64,000 nucleotides of DNA from Anoplopoma fimbria (Eukaryota; Chordata; Actinopteri; Perciformes; Anoplopomatidae): NCBI RefSeq assembly GCF_027596085.1, contig NC_072457.1, positions 29,699,898 to 29,763,897 on the forward strand. Reading direction: 5' to 3'. Positions 12,652-22,480 of this stretch are shown piece after piece. The first letter of the stretch is position 1; each line of letters begins with the position of its first letter. The position numbers and the translations under genes are program-made. Below the pieces are notes generated by a model. The model was not told the origin of the DNA. It saw only the letters and a list, made by a program, of their open reading frames with translations, and made no database searches.

Positions 12652-12774
<123 letters not shown>

Positions 12775-13010
12775 AGTAATGCTGTAAAGCTATAGCTAAT
12801 TGAAATCTGACTCAAACTGCTGTGATATTAATAGCATGCTGGGTGAGGTGTGTAATCTTTATTAACAGATGTCAGCATCCATTCAAACACAAACTGCTGC
12901 TTTTGGTGTAGAGCAGGTGAGCAGTCTTTTTTGGGGAACGACAGAGAAACTAAATGGTACAAGAAAACACTTTTTGTCTTATGTGCATAACATGTCTGAC
13001 TAGTAGATTT

Positions 13011-13082
13011 AAGGAATAGTTTGACATTTACCAGGAGCTCATAGACAGTTAGCTTAGCTTAGCACAAAGACTGGAAGCTTTG
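13011..13082 (+). repeat. Teleost interspersed repeat, short copy
   Basis: AAGGAATAGTTTGACATTTA is followed closely by CAGTTAGCTTAGCTTAGCAC and AAAGACTGGAAGC. The pair 'TTTGACATTT' and 'TTAGCTTAGCTTAGCA..AAGACTGG' marks a fish repeat that I recognise but cannot name. A longer copy is at 27846-28050. This copy is internally deleted. Confidence 0.6.
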
Positions 13083-13289
13083 TGTATTCTGTACATAAAA
13101 ATGAAAGTTTAAAAAGGTTATGGTAGCGTCTTGACGTGGCTGTAAAGGTATGTTCAAAAATGCAAGGCGAATTTTCACCTGCTACTTGCTCGAATACAGC
13201 TACTGGAGTGTATTTTGGAGTATTCAGAAAATCACAAATATTTGCCCTTAACAGACAACAGAAGGCGACAATAAATAAGTGCTTCTTTT

Positions 13290-13480
13290 TTTCTGATTTC
13301 CTGTTGTGTCAGGAGATTCTCTATGCTATGCGAAACAGTGGAAACTCACACAAATGCATATTGTGTCTTTCTACGTCGCCCGGGCACTAATTAGCGTCTA
13401 TTTCTGTCTTTGCATCGACTCTGCATGTAATTGTGCAAAAACATCCACTTCTCATTCAGTCTGGATACACCTTAAGGGTT
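13290..13480 (+). repeat. Possible interspersed repeat fragment
   Basis: The phrases CGCCCGGGCACTAATTAGCG, GCATGTAATTGTGCAAAAAC and CCACTTCTCATTCAGTCTGG appear in a row. From memory this order resembles a fish transposon-derived repeat. ATTCAGTCTGGAT recurs at about 13659. There is no second full copy in the window, so confidence is low. The overlapping plus-strand frames (13136-13390, 13306-13512) show no domain. Confidence 0.3.
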
Positions 13481-13810
13481 TCCAGACAACCAGCGACAAC
13501 TTGAGGAAGTAACAGTGCAAGGCAGAGTCCTGCAGACAACCCCAAGCAAAATGATAGCATAATAAACAAGATTAACATACCATTTAGTGATCTTTAGAGG
13601 TGCTGGTTTTTACATTTACAATTAATGGCAATCCCTGCTATTCCTTTTGGAGATAATTCAGTCTGGATCAAAGTGGTGAACACTTGAGTGGCATAACACT
13701 AGAACAGCTTCCGTTTCTGACTTTGTTCAAAGCGAACCTCTGCTGTGGCAGCTACTTGAGGACTTTCTGAGTTCTGAAAATCTGACCTTTAAATACCGTG
13801 TCCCCATTAG

Positions 13811-13969
13811 GCCAATCGATATGATTTTTCAAACGTCAGATCAGAGTATGAAGATGCATCGCTCCCCCAACTTTCATCAAAATTAGACCGGAGTGAGGTA
13901 TCTCCGGATCTGTCAAATATGATGGACGAGCATCCGGCTTTATCCATTGAGCCCTCCGATGTGAGAACG
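13811..13969 (+). other. Candidate orphan internal exon
   Basis: A 159-bp, 53-codon open segment lies between an acceptor-like site (CTGAC branch-type phrase, then CCCCATTAG ending at 13810) and a donor-like GTGAGA at 13970. It opens ANRYDFSNVRSEYEDASL, continues with a Ser/Asp/Glu-rich segment (KLDRSEVSPDLSNMM), and the frame closes with a stop at about 14008 if not spliced. The composition (acidic, polar, few hydrophobic runs) looks more like real coding DNA than the surrounding AT-rich translations. I do not recognise the protein. It lies about 200 bp 5' of the hAT frame, so it may instead be transposon-linked. The opposite strand is also open here, which lowers confidence. Confidence 0.22.
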
Positions 13970-14175
13970 GTGAGACAAAGCAATTTCAACTTTTGGGTCC
14001 TATAGTATAAAACATTAAATCACTTTGTATCTCATTTAAAACAATTTCAAAACTTAAAATGTCCTAAAGTTTCCCTGTGTGCTTGTCAAACGACTTCGTC
14101 TTCGGCTCATGTAGATGTCGCTTCCTTGTTCCTACGGCCTCCCAGCCTGTCACATGATCCGGCCAATATCACAAC

Positions 14176-14961
14176 ATGCCGGCGCAGAAACAAACCGAAG
14201 TGGGCTTTGCAAAAAACATAAGACCGCCTTCAGCTTTCAAAGCAGACGTTTTGGTGCAATTTGGTTTTAAAAAAAAAAAAACAGGGAGAAATAACTCGGA
14301 TAAAACAAGTGCCGTTTGCAAGCTTTGTCAGGCTACAGTTAAAATATTCAGGAAACACATCTTGATGTATCACTTGGAAAGACATCGCGCAGCTGAGTTA
14401 GTGGCACAGCAACCTCAGCCAAAACCTATGGACTCAAGGCAAACTACACTGGACAGCACCAACAACAAGCTCCCATCTTCCTCAACACGGGCAGAGAAGA
14501 TAACGGACTCTGTCGTGCATTTAATTTGCAAAGATTTGCGGCTGTATAGTGTGGTTGACAACCCTGGCTTCAGGCATACAGTGAATACTATGGAGCCGCG
14601 CTATGTGATCCCGACTCGCCGACACATGACGGATGTAGTGGTGCCCAGGATCAACGAAGAGGTGAAGAAACGTGTCAAAACATTGCTCAGTCCTGCAGAG
14701 AGAGTAGCACTGACATGTGATGGATGGACGTCCAGAGCCACTGAGTATTATGTTACGATTACGTCACACCACATCTCTGAGGAGTGGGAACTAGTTTTAC
14801 ATGTTTTGCAGACACGAACAATGCACAATAGCCACAGAGGCAATAAAATGGCAGAGTTACTGAAAACTGCACTAGAGGAATTGTACATAAATGGGAAGGA
14901 CCCAGCCATAGTGACTGACAACTTTACTTTATGGTGTTTAAGGCATCTACATGTAAGTTAA
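14176..14961 (+). pseudogene. Truncated hAT transposase (BED finger plus partial catalytic core)
   Basis: A 261-codon frame opens at an ATG in CACAACATGCC. Residues about 45-75 form a BED-type zinc finger (Cys48-x2-Cys51, His66, His70) for DNA binding. Residues about 105-175 match the helical hAT region (IPTRRHMTDVVVPRINEEV at about 145-163). TCDGWTS at 180-186 holds the first catalytic aspartate and IVTDN at 245-249 the second. Intact ZBED/Ac-like hAT transposases run roughly 550-700 residues and continue TDNAxNM, then reach a catalytic Glu and a C-terminal dimerisation domain. Here the reading switches to unrelated FTLWCLRHLHVS immediately after the second Asp and stops, so the third acidic residue and the dimerisation domain are missing. 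A 13-A run encodes a Lys string near residue 32. The upstream sequence is CpG-bearing (about 14090-14180). This is an inactive transposon relic, though its long open frame suggests fairly recent decay or domestication. Confidence 0.82.
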
Positions 14962-15164
14962 GAGTGGTCAGTGATACAATAAGAAATAATACAGTATATA
15001 TTTTATTTCCAAATGAAGTTGTGGCAAGTGTATTTTAGTAAAATTACGTTCAGTGACACAATGGCAATACAAAATGAACTTTATTTCCATATATTTTTTT
15101 TTATGGAAAATGCATTTAGTTCAGTGTTTTTCAGCTATTTTTACATTTTCAGTAAAAAAAAAAA

Positions 15165-15263
15165 AGTATTGAAACATATTGCAATATGTATTATATAGTA
15201 TTGTGACATGTGTATCATGATATGTAGCGTATCGTGGGGTGTTTGCCAATACACAGCCCTAGC
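15165..15263 (+). mobile_element. Probable hAT-type element terminus
   Basis: After an A/T-rich stretch with ATTGCAATATGTATTATATA, the sequence runs ATCATGATATGTAGCGTATC, then GTTTGCCAATACACAGCCCTA at 15242-15262. Read on the minus strand this begins TAGGGCTGTGTATTGGCAAA, which resembles fish hAT terminal repeats as I remember them. It lies about 300 bp beyond the transposase frame and would be its 3' end. A matching 5' terminal repeat was not found before 14176. Confidence 0.4.
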
Positions 15264-15482
15264 TGCTATATTAATGTCCAGTTTAACATAGCTCCTTTAA
15301 TGTGTGTGTTAACTTAGCCTCTGCACATCCTTGTACTCCTCTATGCTATTTCACATTCTACCTGGGATTTGGAGTTTCACTGCACCTCGTGCTGATTGAT
15401 GCCTGTTTGACTTTAGACCGCATTTCTCTCTTGAGACTGTTTTCACCAAAACGGTGGAGACTATTATTCACAAATTTGCAGG

Positions 15483-15483
<1 letters not shown>

Positions 15484-15572
<89 letters not shown>
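15484..15572. repeat. (CA)44 microsatellite
   Basis: An uninterrupted CA tract. The open frames across it are by-products. Confidence 0.98.
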
Positions 15573-15574
<2 letters not shown>

Positions 15575-16857
15575 ACCCTTACGCATGATCCCTTTTGTCT
15601 TCTGATCTTACAATCTTACTACATTAATTTATTGTATTTCTGTAAAAGAAAAAAAAAACAAATAACGGAAAGGCTCCACTTCAAATCCATCCTGAAATCC
15701 CAGCTAAAGTCTTAGCCAGTGCAAATCCTGCTGTAAAATTATGCTAATCTCCCTCGGAGAAAGGAGAGAAGCTTGATCCAAAGAAGTGCATTACATTATT
15801 TCTTTTTTTAGGGGAGATGAAATACGAAGACAGAATCAAACGAAGTGGAAGTTTTTTTCTGAAATTGGAATAATGGCATCTCAAAGGGCCAATACACACA
15901 AAAGAATGCACTTAGAGTTGAGCAGGAGACAGTACCAACTCCCGATTATGGATTTTAGAGATTGGATGATCCTCTGTAAAGTCAAAAAAGTTCTGTTAGA
16001 AAGGCTTTGAAGCCGTTTTCTGTCAAGGCAGAAATATTCAGAGTACCATTCCTCTCTAAGCTTCAATCGATTTAGGCTGCTTGGAGAGATTTCAGACAGA
16101 TCAGTAAAGTGTGTAGGCGTCCATGTCACAATATGGACTGATGCCATGTTGAAGACTCTTCTGTCATGCTGAAGTATTGAAGGGAAGCCACACACAGCTG
16201 TCGGGAGAGCGCAATGGATTTTCCCTATGACAACAGGTGTTGTGTTTTAAATATCAATCAACATATCTCTTTTATATAATTGCCCTGCCACTTGTCATAA
16301 GTATACTCTCTGTCTGCAACACCAATCTCCTATCTGTATTCTTTTTGAAGATCAATTGGATCCACTCATAACTTTTTTTCGGCTGTTATTGTTAATATTA
16401 ACAACACTAAAGCGCACTATGCCTCCTTGCCTTTTACGATAAAGGCGATCATTGTTATTGCGCCCACTTGCAACCTCAATTAAATTCAGAGGCTGCTTTG
16501 TCCTGGCTTTAAAGAGCCTCTGACTTCCTCCAGGGGCTTAATCCCATAAACCACTATGACCCACTGACATCATAACTTTAAGCCGCCAGGCAAGGCGATG
16601 TTGGACTATCCTCCAGAGGAGGCCAAATGGATGCAGCTTTCTTTTGAATGTGTGTGTGTGTTTGAGTCTGTTGTGTAAAGCCATCGGCACATGACACTGA
16701 GGTGTTATAAGGACATATTATGATTGTAGTTTTATTTTCCTTTTCCCCGGACAGGCCACCAAGATGAGCTTTAGATTTAATGTTTGCTACCATGCAATGT
16801 GCAACCTGCCCACCAGGACTCTATGTAACAATCATACAAATGCATACACCGCAGGAA
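15573..16857. other. Non-coding stretch, no gene seen
   Basis: AT-rich DNA. The minus-strand 104-codon frame at 15881-16195 and the plus-strand frame at 15786-16010 overlap each other and show no domain. No repeat recognised. Confidence 0.5.
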
Positions 16858-16937
16858 AAGCCTGCAGGAGCAATTTTGGGTTAAGTTTCTGATTGGAGGA
16901 CGACCCTGCTCTACCATTGAGCCACAGTGCCCCCCTT
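16858..16937 (-). mobile_element. SINE fragment with internal deletion
   Basis: GCAGGAGCAATTTTGGGTTAAG corresponds to the GGAGCAACTTGGGGTTAAG phrase of the SINE at 12352-12637, and CTGATTGGAGGACGACC plus CTCTACCATTGAGCCACAG correspond to its tRNA-like head read in reverse. The piece between, including the B box, is deleted, as is the tail. Same orientation as the 12.4-kb copy. Confidence 0.7.
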
Positions 16938-16969
16938 GAGTAATGGCCTGTCAATTTAAACCTGTGGCC

Positions 16970-17165
16970 CAATCACTGTATACAAGAAGTGGACATGGTT
17001 ACTGTGACGTCACCCACTGGTTTGTGTACTGCAATTTTGAAGCCTCAAGTTTTGCATTTTGACTGTCGCCATATTGTTTTTTTGGCCGTCGCCATCTTGT
17101 GATTTTGCAACCAGAAGTGACACTAGAGGCTGGAGCTAAGCATAGTGAATATACTTGTGAACAGT
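16970..17165. repeat. Teleost interspersed repeat fragment
   Basis: CACTGTATACAAGAAGTGGAC and TACTGTGACGTCACCCACTGG at 16975-17022 are near the reverse complement of the block ATGGGTGACACCACAATGAC plus TTATATACAGACTATGG at about 31628-31676. The rest (GCCTCAAGTTTTGCATTTTG, CGTCGCCATCTTGTGATTTT, AACCAGAAGTGACACTAGAG) is a series I recognise from fish repeats. It abuts the SINE fragment on its left. Confidence 0.6.
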
Positions 17166-17535
17166 GAATAAGGGAATGATCACATTAAGACGTGTCATTA
17201 CAGGTGCGTCCTCTTCAAAAACGCCTTGGCAAAGCAGGTCAAGGAAAAATGATGCGCCTGTGGAGAGGGTCTGTGTGCACCCCAATCATATGTGTTAACA
17301 GAAAATGGATAAAGCGCTAGGTCGCTCACTGTAGCCAACATCTAACTAGATAGTTGGCCCTACCACATCCACCGGCAATCAAAACAGGAAGTCAGTTTAA
17401 GTAGTAAAGCCGAATTCTTGTGATAAATCTCGATGTGCTCGAGAGCGGAGAATATTTTAGGGAGCCAATGCAAGTTTAAGTCATACTGCATCGGCTTCAT
17501 TTTTAAACCCAGAGGTTTCTGCCTGGGCCCAATGG
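17166..17535. other. Non-coding stretch, no gene seen
   Basis: No recognisable repeat or domain. GGTTTCTGCCTGGGCCC lies just before the duplicated block that follows. Confidence 0.45.
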
Positions 17536-17619
17536 ATTTACAAATGATTCATGAGGAAAAACATGCATTCAACATGTTTGTTACACCTCAAGGACATACA
17601 CGATGTGTCATGGTGAGTA
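17536..17619. repeat. Local direct duplication, copy 1
   Basis: The core ACAAATGATTCATGAGGAAA, then GCATTCAACATGTTTGTTAC and CGATGTGTCATGGTGAGTAA, is repeated with about 85 percent identity by eye at 17902-17986, 366 bp away in the same orientation. Read plus, the frame contains QMIHEEKHAFNMFVTPQGHT. Read minus, it gives a Cys/Met/Phe-rich peptide. Confidence 0.8.
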
Positions 17620-17901
17620 ACAATGAATGTAAACGTAACAATTGTTTGTTTACAAAAACGCTCCACAGAGCGACCTTTAATGGCCTCCACAGGAATAACA
17701 ACTTGTAGCACAAAACACAGAAAATATAATAATACATTTACAAGAATTCCCTTTTTTCCCCTCACATAGCAATGCAACAGTCATATATTGTTCTACGGAT
17801 CTAAATGTTTTGGTATTGCAACAAGAATTAAAACAATGCATCAACAAAACAAATAATCATGGATGTAAACAATGCAGGATAGATAACATTAAAAGAAATT
17901 G

Positions 17902-17986
17902 CTTTGCAAATGATTCATGAGGAAAAAAATGCATTCAATATGTTTGTTAGGTCTCAAGGATACACACAATGTGCTATGGTAAGTAT
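17902..17986. repeat. Local direct duplication, copy 2
   Basis: GCAAATGATTCATGAGGAAA, then GCATTCAATATGTTTGTTAG and CAATGTGCTATGGTAAGTAT, parallels copy 1 at 17536-17619. Both copies end in a splice-donor-like GTRAGT after an ATG. It could be a tandem duplication or two insertions of one unknown repeat. Confidence 0.8.
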
Positions 17987-18231
17987 GACTTAAGGTTGCT
18001 CCCATTGGCCACTGACTGTTATCGGCTGATATGAGCACAAAGCAAATTCCAAAACAGCTAGGTTTGGTCATAGTTGTTGCACTTATTGTATTATATATTA
18101 TAATTATGTAGACACTACACTCAGACGAACGGCAAATGAAAACAAAGCATGTTATAGGAGGATATTCAAAACATTGTTTGAAAGTCTAAGGAAACTGGGA
18201 AAATTAAATAGGATCTTCTCCCTGCACAATA

Positions 18232-18450
18232 ATTACATTTTGGAGTATTTCTCATGTGTTCAGCGACCATGGTCGATTATTAAAAGCGGTACTGTGAAGC
18301 GCCACAACGAGACAAAGCACAAATATCTTGAGGAATCGACCCACTCAAATCCGAAAGGAAGGCACAGAAACATTCTAATAGCCCAATATGATCAGAATCC
18401 TAATTCAGTGACAATGATGTTACCAGAAAATAGAGCTGAAACATCTGGTA
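18232..18450 (+). pseudogene. hAT-type BED-finger relic (ZBED5/SCAND3-like)
   Basis: Within the 107-codon frame 18174-18497 the segment SGTVKRHNETKHKYLEE is followed by NPKGRHRNILIAQYDQNPNS. This matches the second half of the BED finger and the following linker of a hAT family related to ZBED5/SCAND3/GTF2IRD2, where a VKRHYETKH block is followed by a basic R-KI-L-AQY segment. The His residues of the finger are kept. The expected Cys-x2-Cys half is replaced by EYFSCVQRPW with a single Cys. No catalytic core follows: the frame runs into AT-rich sequence and stops at 18497. This is a different hAT lineage from the frame at 14176-14961. Evidence is motif-level only. Confidence 0.5.
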
Positions 18451-19395
18451 TCAACAACCACAGATACAAGTCCCTGCACACAATTTTCTCTTTTTAGAAG
18501 ATGAAAAGAATATTATATTGTGGCTATTTTGGTTGACATCACTTCATGCAGGGCAAGTCAGTAAAATTATTATTTTTTTTTTTAATTAAGTCCTTTATTT
18601 CAAGATAAAGCATTACATTTTAAAATGCAGCCCTTATTTTACATGAAATGAGTTAAGAACATTAATTTATTATTAGACTATGTATTATTTATAATTCATC
18701 CAGTTCAATTGAAAGATGAAAATAAGTATTGTTGAGATATTTTCCTATTAAACTTGATACAATACTAGACGTTGATACAATACTAGACTACTTCGATATG
18801 TATGGCACTAAATTATTACATTATTCTGTTTATGTTCCGGACCGCAAATTTTTGATTGAATACCCTTGCTATAAAGGGACACAGAAACAGCTGTTACTTT
18901 CATACCTGACAGTTAAACCCGACTAGCTGCTACACTTTCACATGACAAACTTTACAATGTGTTAATGGACTAAATAATCTGTCAAATGACTATGACACAT
19001 GAAGGAAGAAACAAAACTTGTCATTGTCACAAAAAAAAGACTATTCGATCTTTTGTGATCCAAACCAACTTCATGGATAAACACTGCGACAGTATGGTGT
19101 ATCCTAGAGATTTTTTGCAGTGTTAGTTAGTGTTGCATGCCGTCCGTGCTGACGTACTTAGGCATGTCAGACTCGAATGGGCTCAGTGAAAGTTTCAGTG
19201 TTACTTTCATAATATGTAACATTCATTTGTAACGTCCCTCTATCTCCATGGCCTTTTTAATCAGACATTTCAAATGAACTGATGCAATAAGATGGCTGGT
19301 TTAGATATGTTTTACCTTCCCTGAAATATTATCCACTATTAAAAAGAAAGAATTGTTTCTATATGCCCTCCAAATGTGCTTCATCCTCTTATTGT
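18451..19395. other. Non-coding stretch, no gene seen
   Basis: AT-rich DNA containing the 18-bp tandem repeat at 18753-18788. No coding domain recognised. Confidence 0.5.
18753..18788. repeat. 18-bp tandem repeat, two units
   Basis: TTGATACAATACTAGAC occurs at 18754-18770 and again at 18772-18788 with one base between, giving a period of 18. Confidence 0.92.
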
Positions 19396-19741
19396 TAGGG
19401 ATGGGTATAGTTGGGATTTTATCAATACTAGTACTCTTATCGTTACTGCTTATGGGTTCGGTTCCTTATCGATACTCGTATCGGTTATTTTGGCCATGAT
19501 GTGTGTCACGCCGTCCTGAGCCTGAGTCTGTGTGCGTTAGGAATAAAACCCGACTCCACCTCTCTAGCAAAGACAGGCACAGAGTCAGAGAGAGGAGGTT
19601 TGCAACGCTGCTTTTTTGTATCTCACTCTGTAACTTCAAAAGTTCAGAAAGCAGAACCGTTAACTCTGGATCTTATCGATACTCGGGTATTTACTACTGT
19701 CTTTTCGGTTCCCATCTAGTACCGGGTATCGGGGGCCCTAC
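19396..19741 (+). mobile_element. Short non-autonomous transposon, longer copy
   Basis: It starts TAGGGATGGGTATAGTTGGG, followed by ATTTTATCAATACTAG, and ends TATTTACTACTGTCTTTTCG, then TAGTACCGGGTATCGGGGG. Both ends are rich in GATAC/GTATC phrases. An inverted, internally deleted copy lies at 42738-42848, which supports a mobile origin. No transposase is encoded: the two overlapping frames (19501-19719, 19503-19895) have no domain. The TAGGG start and GATACC-rich arms resemble fish hAT-type MITEs, but clean terminal repeats and a target duplication were not established. Confidence 0.6.
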
Positions 19742-22130
19742 TTATCGTCCCCTTCAAATCAGCAATATGGATGAAAACTCTCACTCAGCATCCAACGTAT
19801 GTGTGTTCCCGTCTTATTACTTGAAGAAAAGTAGATTTTTGTCCGAATATTGTATTTGTTTCTTGTATAACAAAATACCAATATCGTATCTTTAAGTATC
19901 CCGACTTAAATTCACTTCATCAGCTCTGTTAAAAATTATACTAAAGCCAAATTTATATTGAACACAATAGATTTCATGGATCTTTTAATGTGACCTATAT
20001 CGTTGGGCTTTGCCGTGGCTGATCTGTTTGGCGTGTCAGGTCAGGTATTTATGTGTCATGTGTTTTTTTTAAAATATAGGCTGTGTGACAGTGTCATCGA
20101 TGTACCACCCCAGACCTGAGGGCCAGCAAGCCGAGGATTAGCCCCGGGAACAAAAGGGGAAAACACCAACGTGTTTCTGTGATGTTCACAACAGGGGATT
20201 AGAGGGTTCCCACTGACAGGATTAAAACAATACCCACTGTTTTTCTCTGTCCGTTTTATCCCAGCCTCGCTTGTTACATTAATAGATAATGCTTTTCTTT
20301 GCTTTCCCCGTGTTTTGAGCTTTTCTCTGCTCTCTTTATCCCATTCCTTTCTTTGTAAGGGTTAACCTATGTTTTGGTCTTTCCCCTGCTCTTGTAGGAT
20401 TATTTCAATCCTGCCTAATCCCAAAATTCCACTTTAATACTATGTCTCTGAGTAGGGGTGTTATTTATGAAGAAATGCATGTCATATTATTTTATTTTTA
20501 TTTTTTTGTTGAATAGTTACTTAAAGTCTAACAAGACGCATAACTCATGATAAACCAGACTTGAACGTGATAAAATAAAAAAATAACTAAACAATTTCTT
20601 TTTTTTCCATTTGGGTGATGAACAACAAGGAAAAATATGTGATCGGTTAAGTCTGACAGTGGGAATATAAATCAGATGAATTCAATAGGCACACAGGAAC
20701 AGATTGATTCAAATAAAAAAATGATTGCCTCAACCTGCAACACCAAAGAAAAGAATGAGACTCATACTAAAGCAATCTAAAAAAAGTAATTTGGCATGAA
20801 AGGGCTGTTTTAAATTTGTCATTATGAATCAGCGACGGTAAGAACATGCTTACTGGAAATATGGATGATGGACTTCCTTCCCAATTTGTGACATGGATTA
20901 TAGGATTTAAACAATACACTGTGCGGATACTTTAATGGAAAGAAAAGTGTGGACAAGAGTTGGGCTTATGACTGTTTTCTCAAAGTCGGATCCAAATGTA
21001 ATTAACAACTGAAAGATTGAGTGATAGGGTTACAATCGGTGTGACAGCCAGAGATGATAGCGGATGTTGTCACAGCTGATATGTAGGGATGAGACGACTG
21101 GGCTGTGACCACACTGATTGGTCTGATGTAATTGGAATGTTGACAAATATAAACACCGGTTCTGGAGGGCACCAATTATTCTAAACGCTAGCCTGCCAGG
21201 CACAAGCAATCACATCAGGACAAGTCTGTGAGCTATCAATAATCACAACCCAGCCCCCCCAACCCCACTGACAAACAACCAAACAGAGATGTTTACACAT
21301 AGATAAGTTTTCCATGACAAATCCCTACCAAAAACAAAAAACAAAAACAGTTCTTATGCGAGGCTGCGATTACGAGAAAAAAATTAAAAAAAATCAAACA
21401 GCGAAAGTAATCAGACAAAGATCAACCTCCAAGGCAGGAGTAATCAAACACAGAATGCCTGCGGGGAAGACACGGCGATAATCAAATGCAGACTGCCATC
21501 CAAGCTTGTTCGCTGTCAGGCCAACGGGGTAATGATATGATGAGGATGAAGAGATTCCTTCATTCAGGAGCGATTGCAGAGCAGAGCGGACAAGTGTCAA
21601 GCATGCCTTGAGGGTTGCTCCTGGTTACCTTCTGATTGCAGAATGGAAAGAAAGTTTCAATGAGATGTCGCTTTCCGTAAAAAAAAAAAAAAAAAAAAGA
21701 AAACCAGTCAAATAATGGCACATCTGCCAATTACTTTCAAAAAACAACCCTGTTGTAGGATAAGTAGCCTGATGCCAAGTAATACTCTTGTTATCCATTC
21801 CATCTGTTCACCAAACTGTCATTCATTTGCCTATTTTTTGACCTTCAAATCTATCATTCACTCTCTCTGACATGTAGCATCTCCACTTCTGACACTTCTG
21901 GTGAGCTGTGGGGGGCATTCACTGCTGTCAGACAGACTCTTTCTGACAACTCAGCACTAGTGGGCATGTTCAATCTCTAAGACCAGTGGAAGGACAACAC
22001 CAATACAGAGGAAGAAAGGCGCCGAAATGCTCACTCTTCATTTTTTGTTCAGACGAGATTAGCTTTATGCTTCATGTAATACTGATTTTTCTTGCTTTCA
22101 ACCATCTGTCTTCGCCTCGGTCTCCATTTC

Positions 22131-22136
<6 letters not shown>
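19742..22136. other. Non-coding stretch, no gene seen
   Basis: AT-rich DNA with a pure run of 20 A at 21679-21698. The 68-codon minus frame at 21394-21600 has no recognisable domain. No repeat family recognised. Confidence 0.5.

Positions 22137-22204
<68 letters not shown>
22137..22204. repeat. (TG)34 microsatellite
   Basis: An uninterrupted TG tract. It is paired with an opposite-orientation CA array 177 bp downstream. Confidence 0.98.
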
Positions 22205-22205
<1 letters not shown>

Positions 22206-22381
22206 TTATGTGTGTGCTTTGTGAACTGCGCCATCACTCTTCTATCATCCCCATCAGCTACTCGTGTCTTGCTCTTCTCCCAAATCGTCCTGACCTTCCT
22301 CAAATAAACCTATCAGCTGTAATCAAGAGCTATCTTGTCCTTTCTCCTACATTCACTTTGACATATACACGCAGACTCCCA

Positions 22382-22474
<93 letters not shown>
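22382..22474. repeat. (CA)46 microsatellite
   Basis: An uninterrupted CA tract. Because the upstream array at 22137-22204 is TG, the two are complementary arms of a potential 68-bp stem. The 208-codon plus frame that spans both is a by-product. Confidence 0.98.
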
Positions 22475-22480
<6 letters not shown>

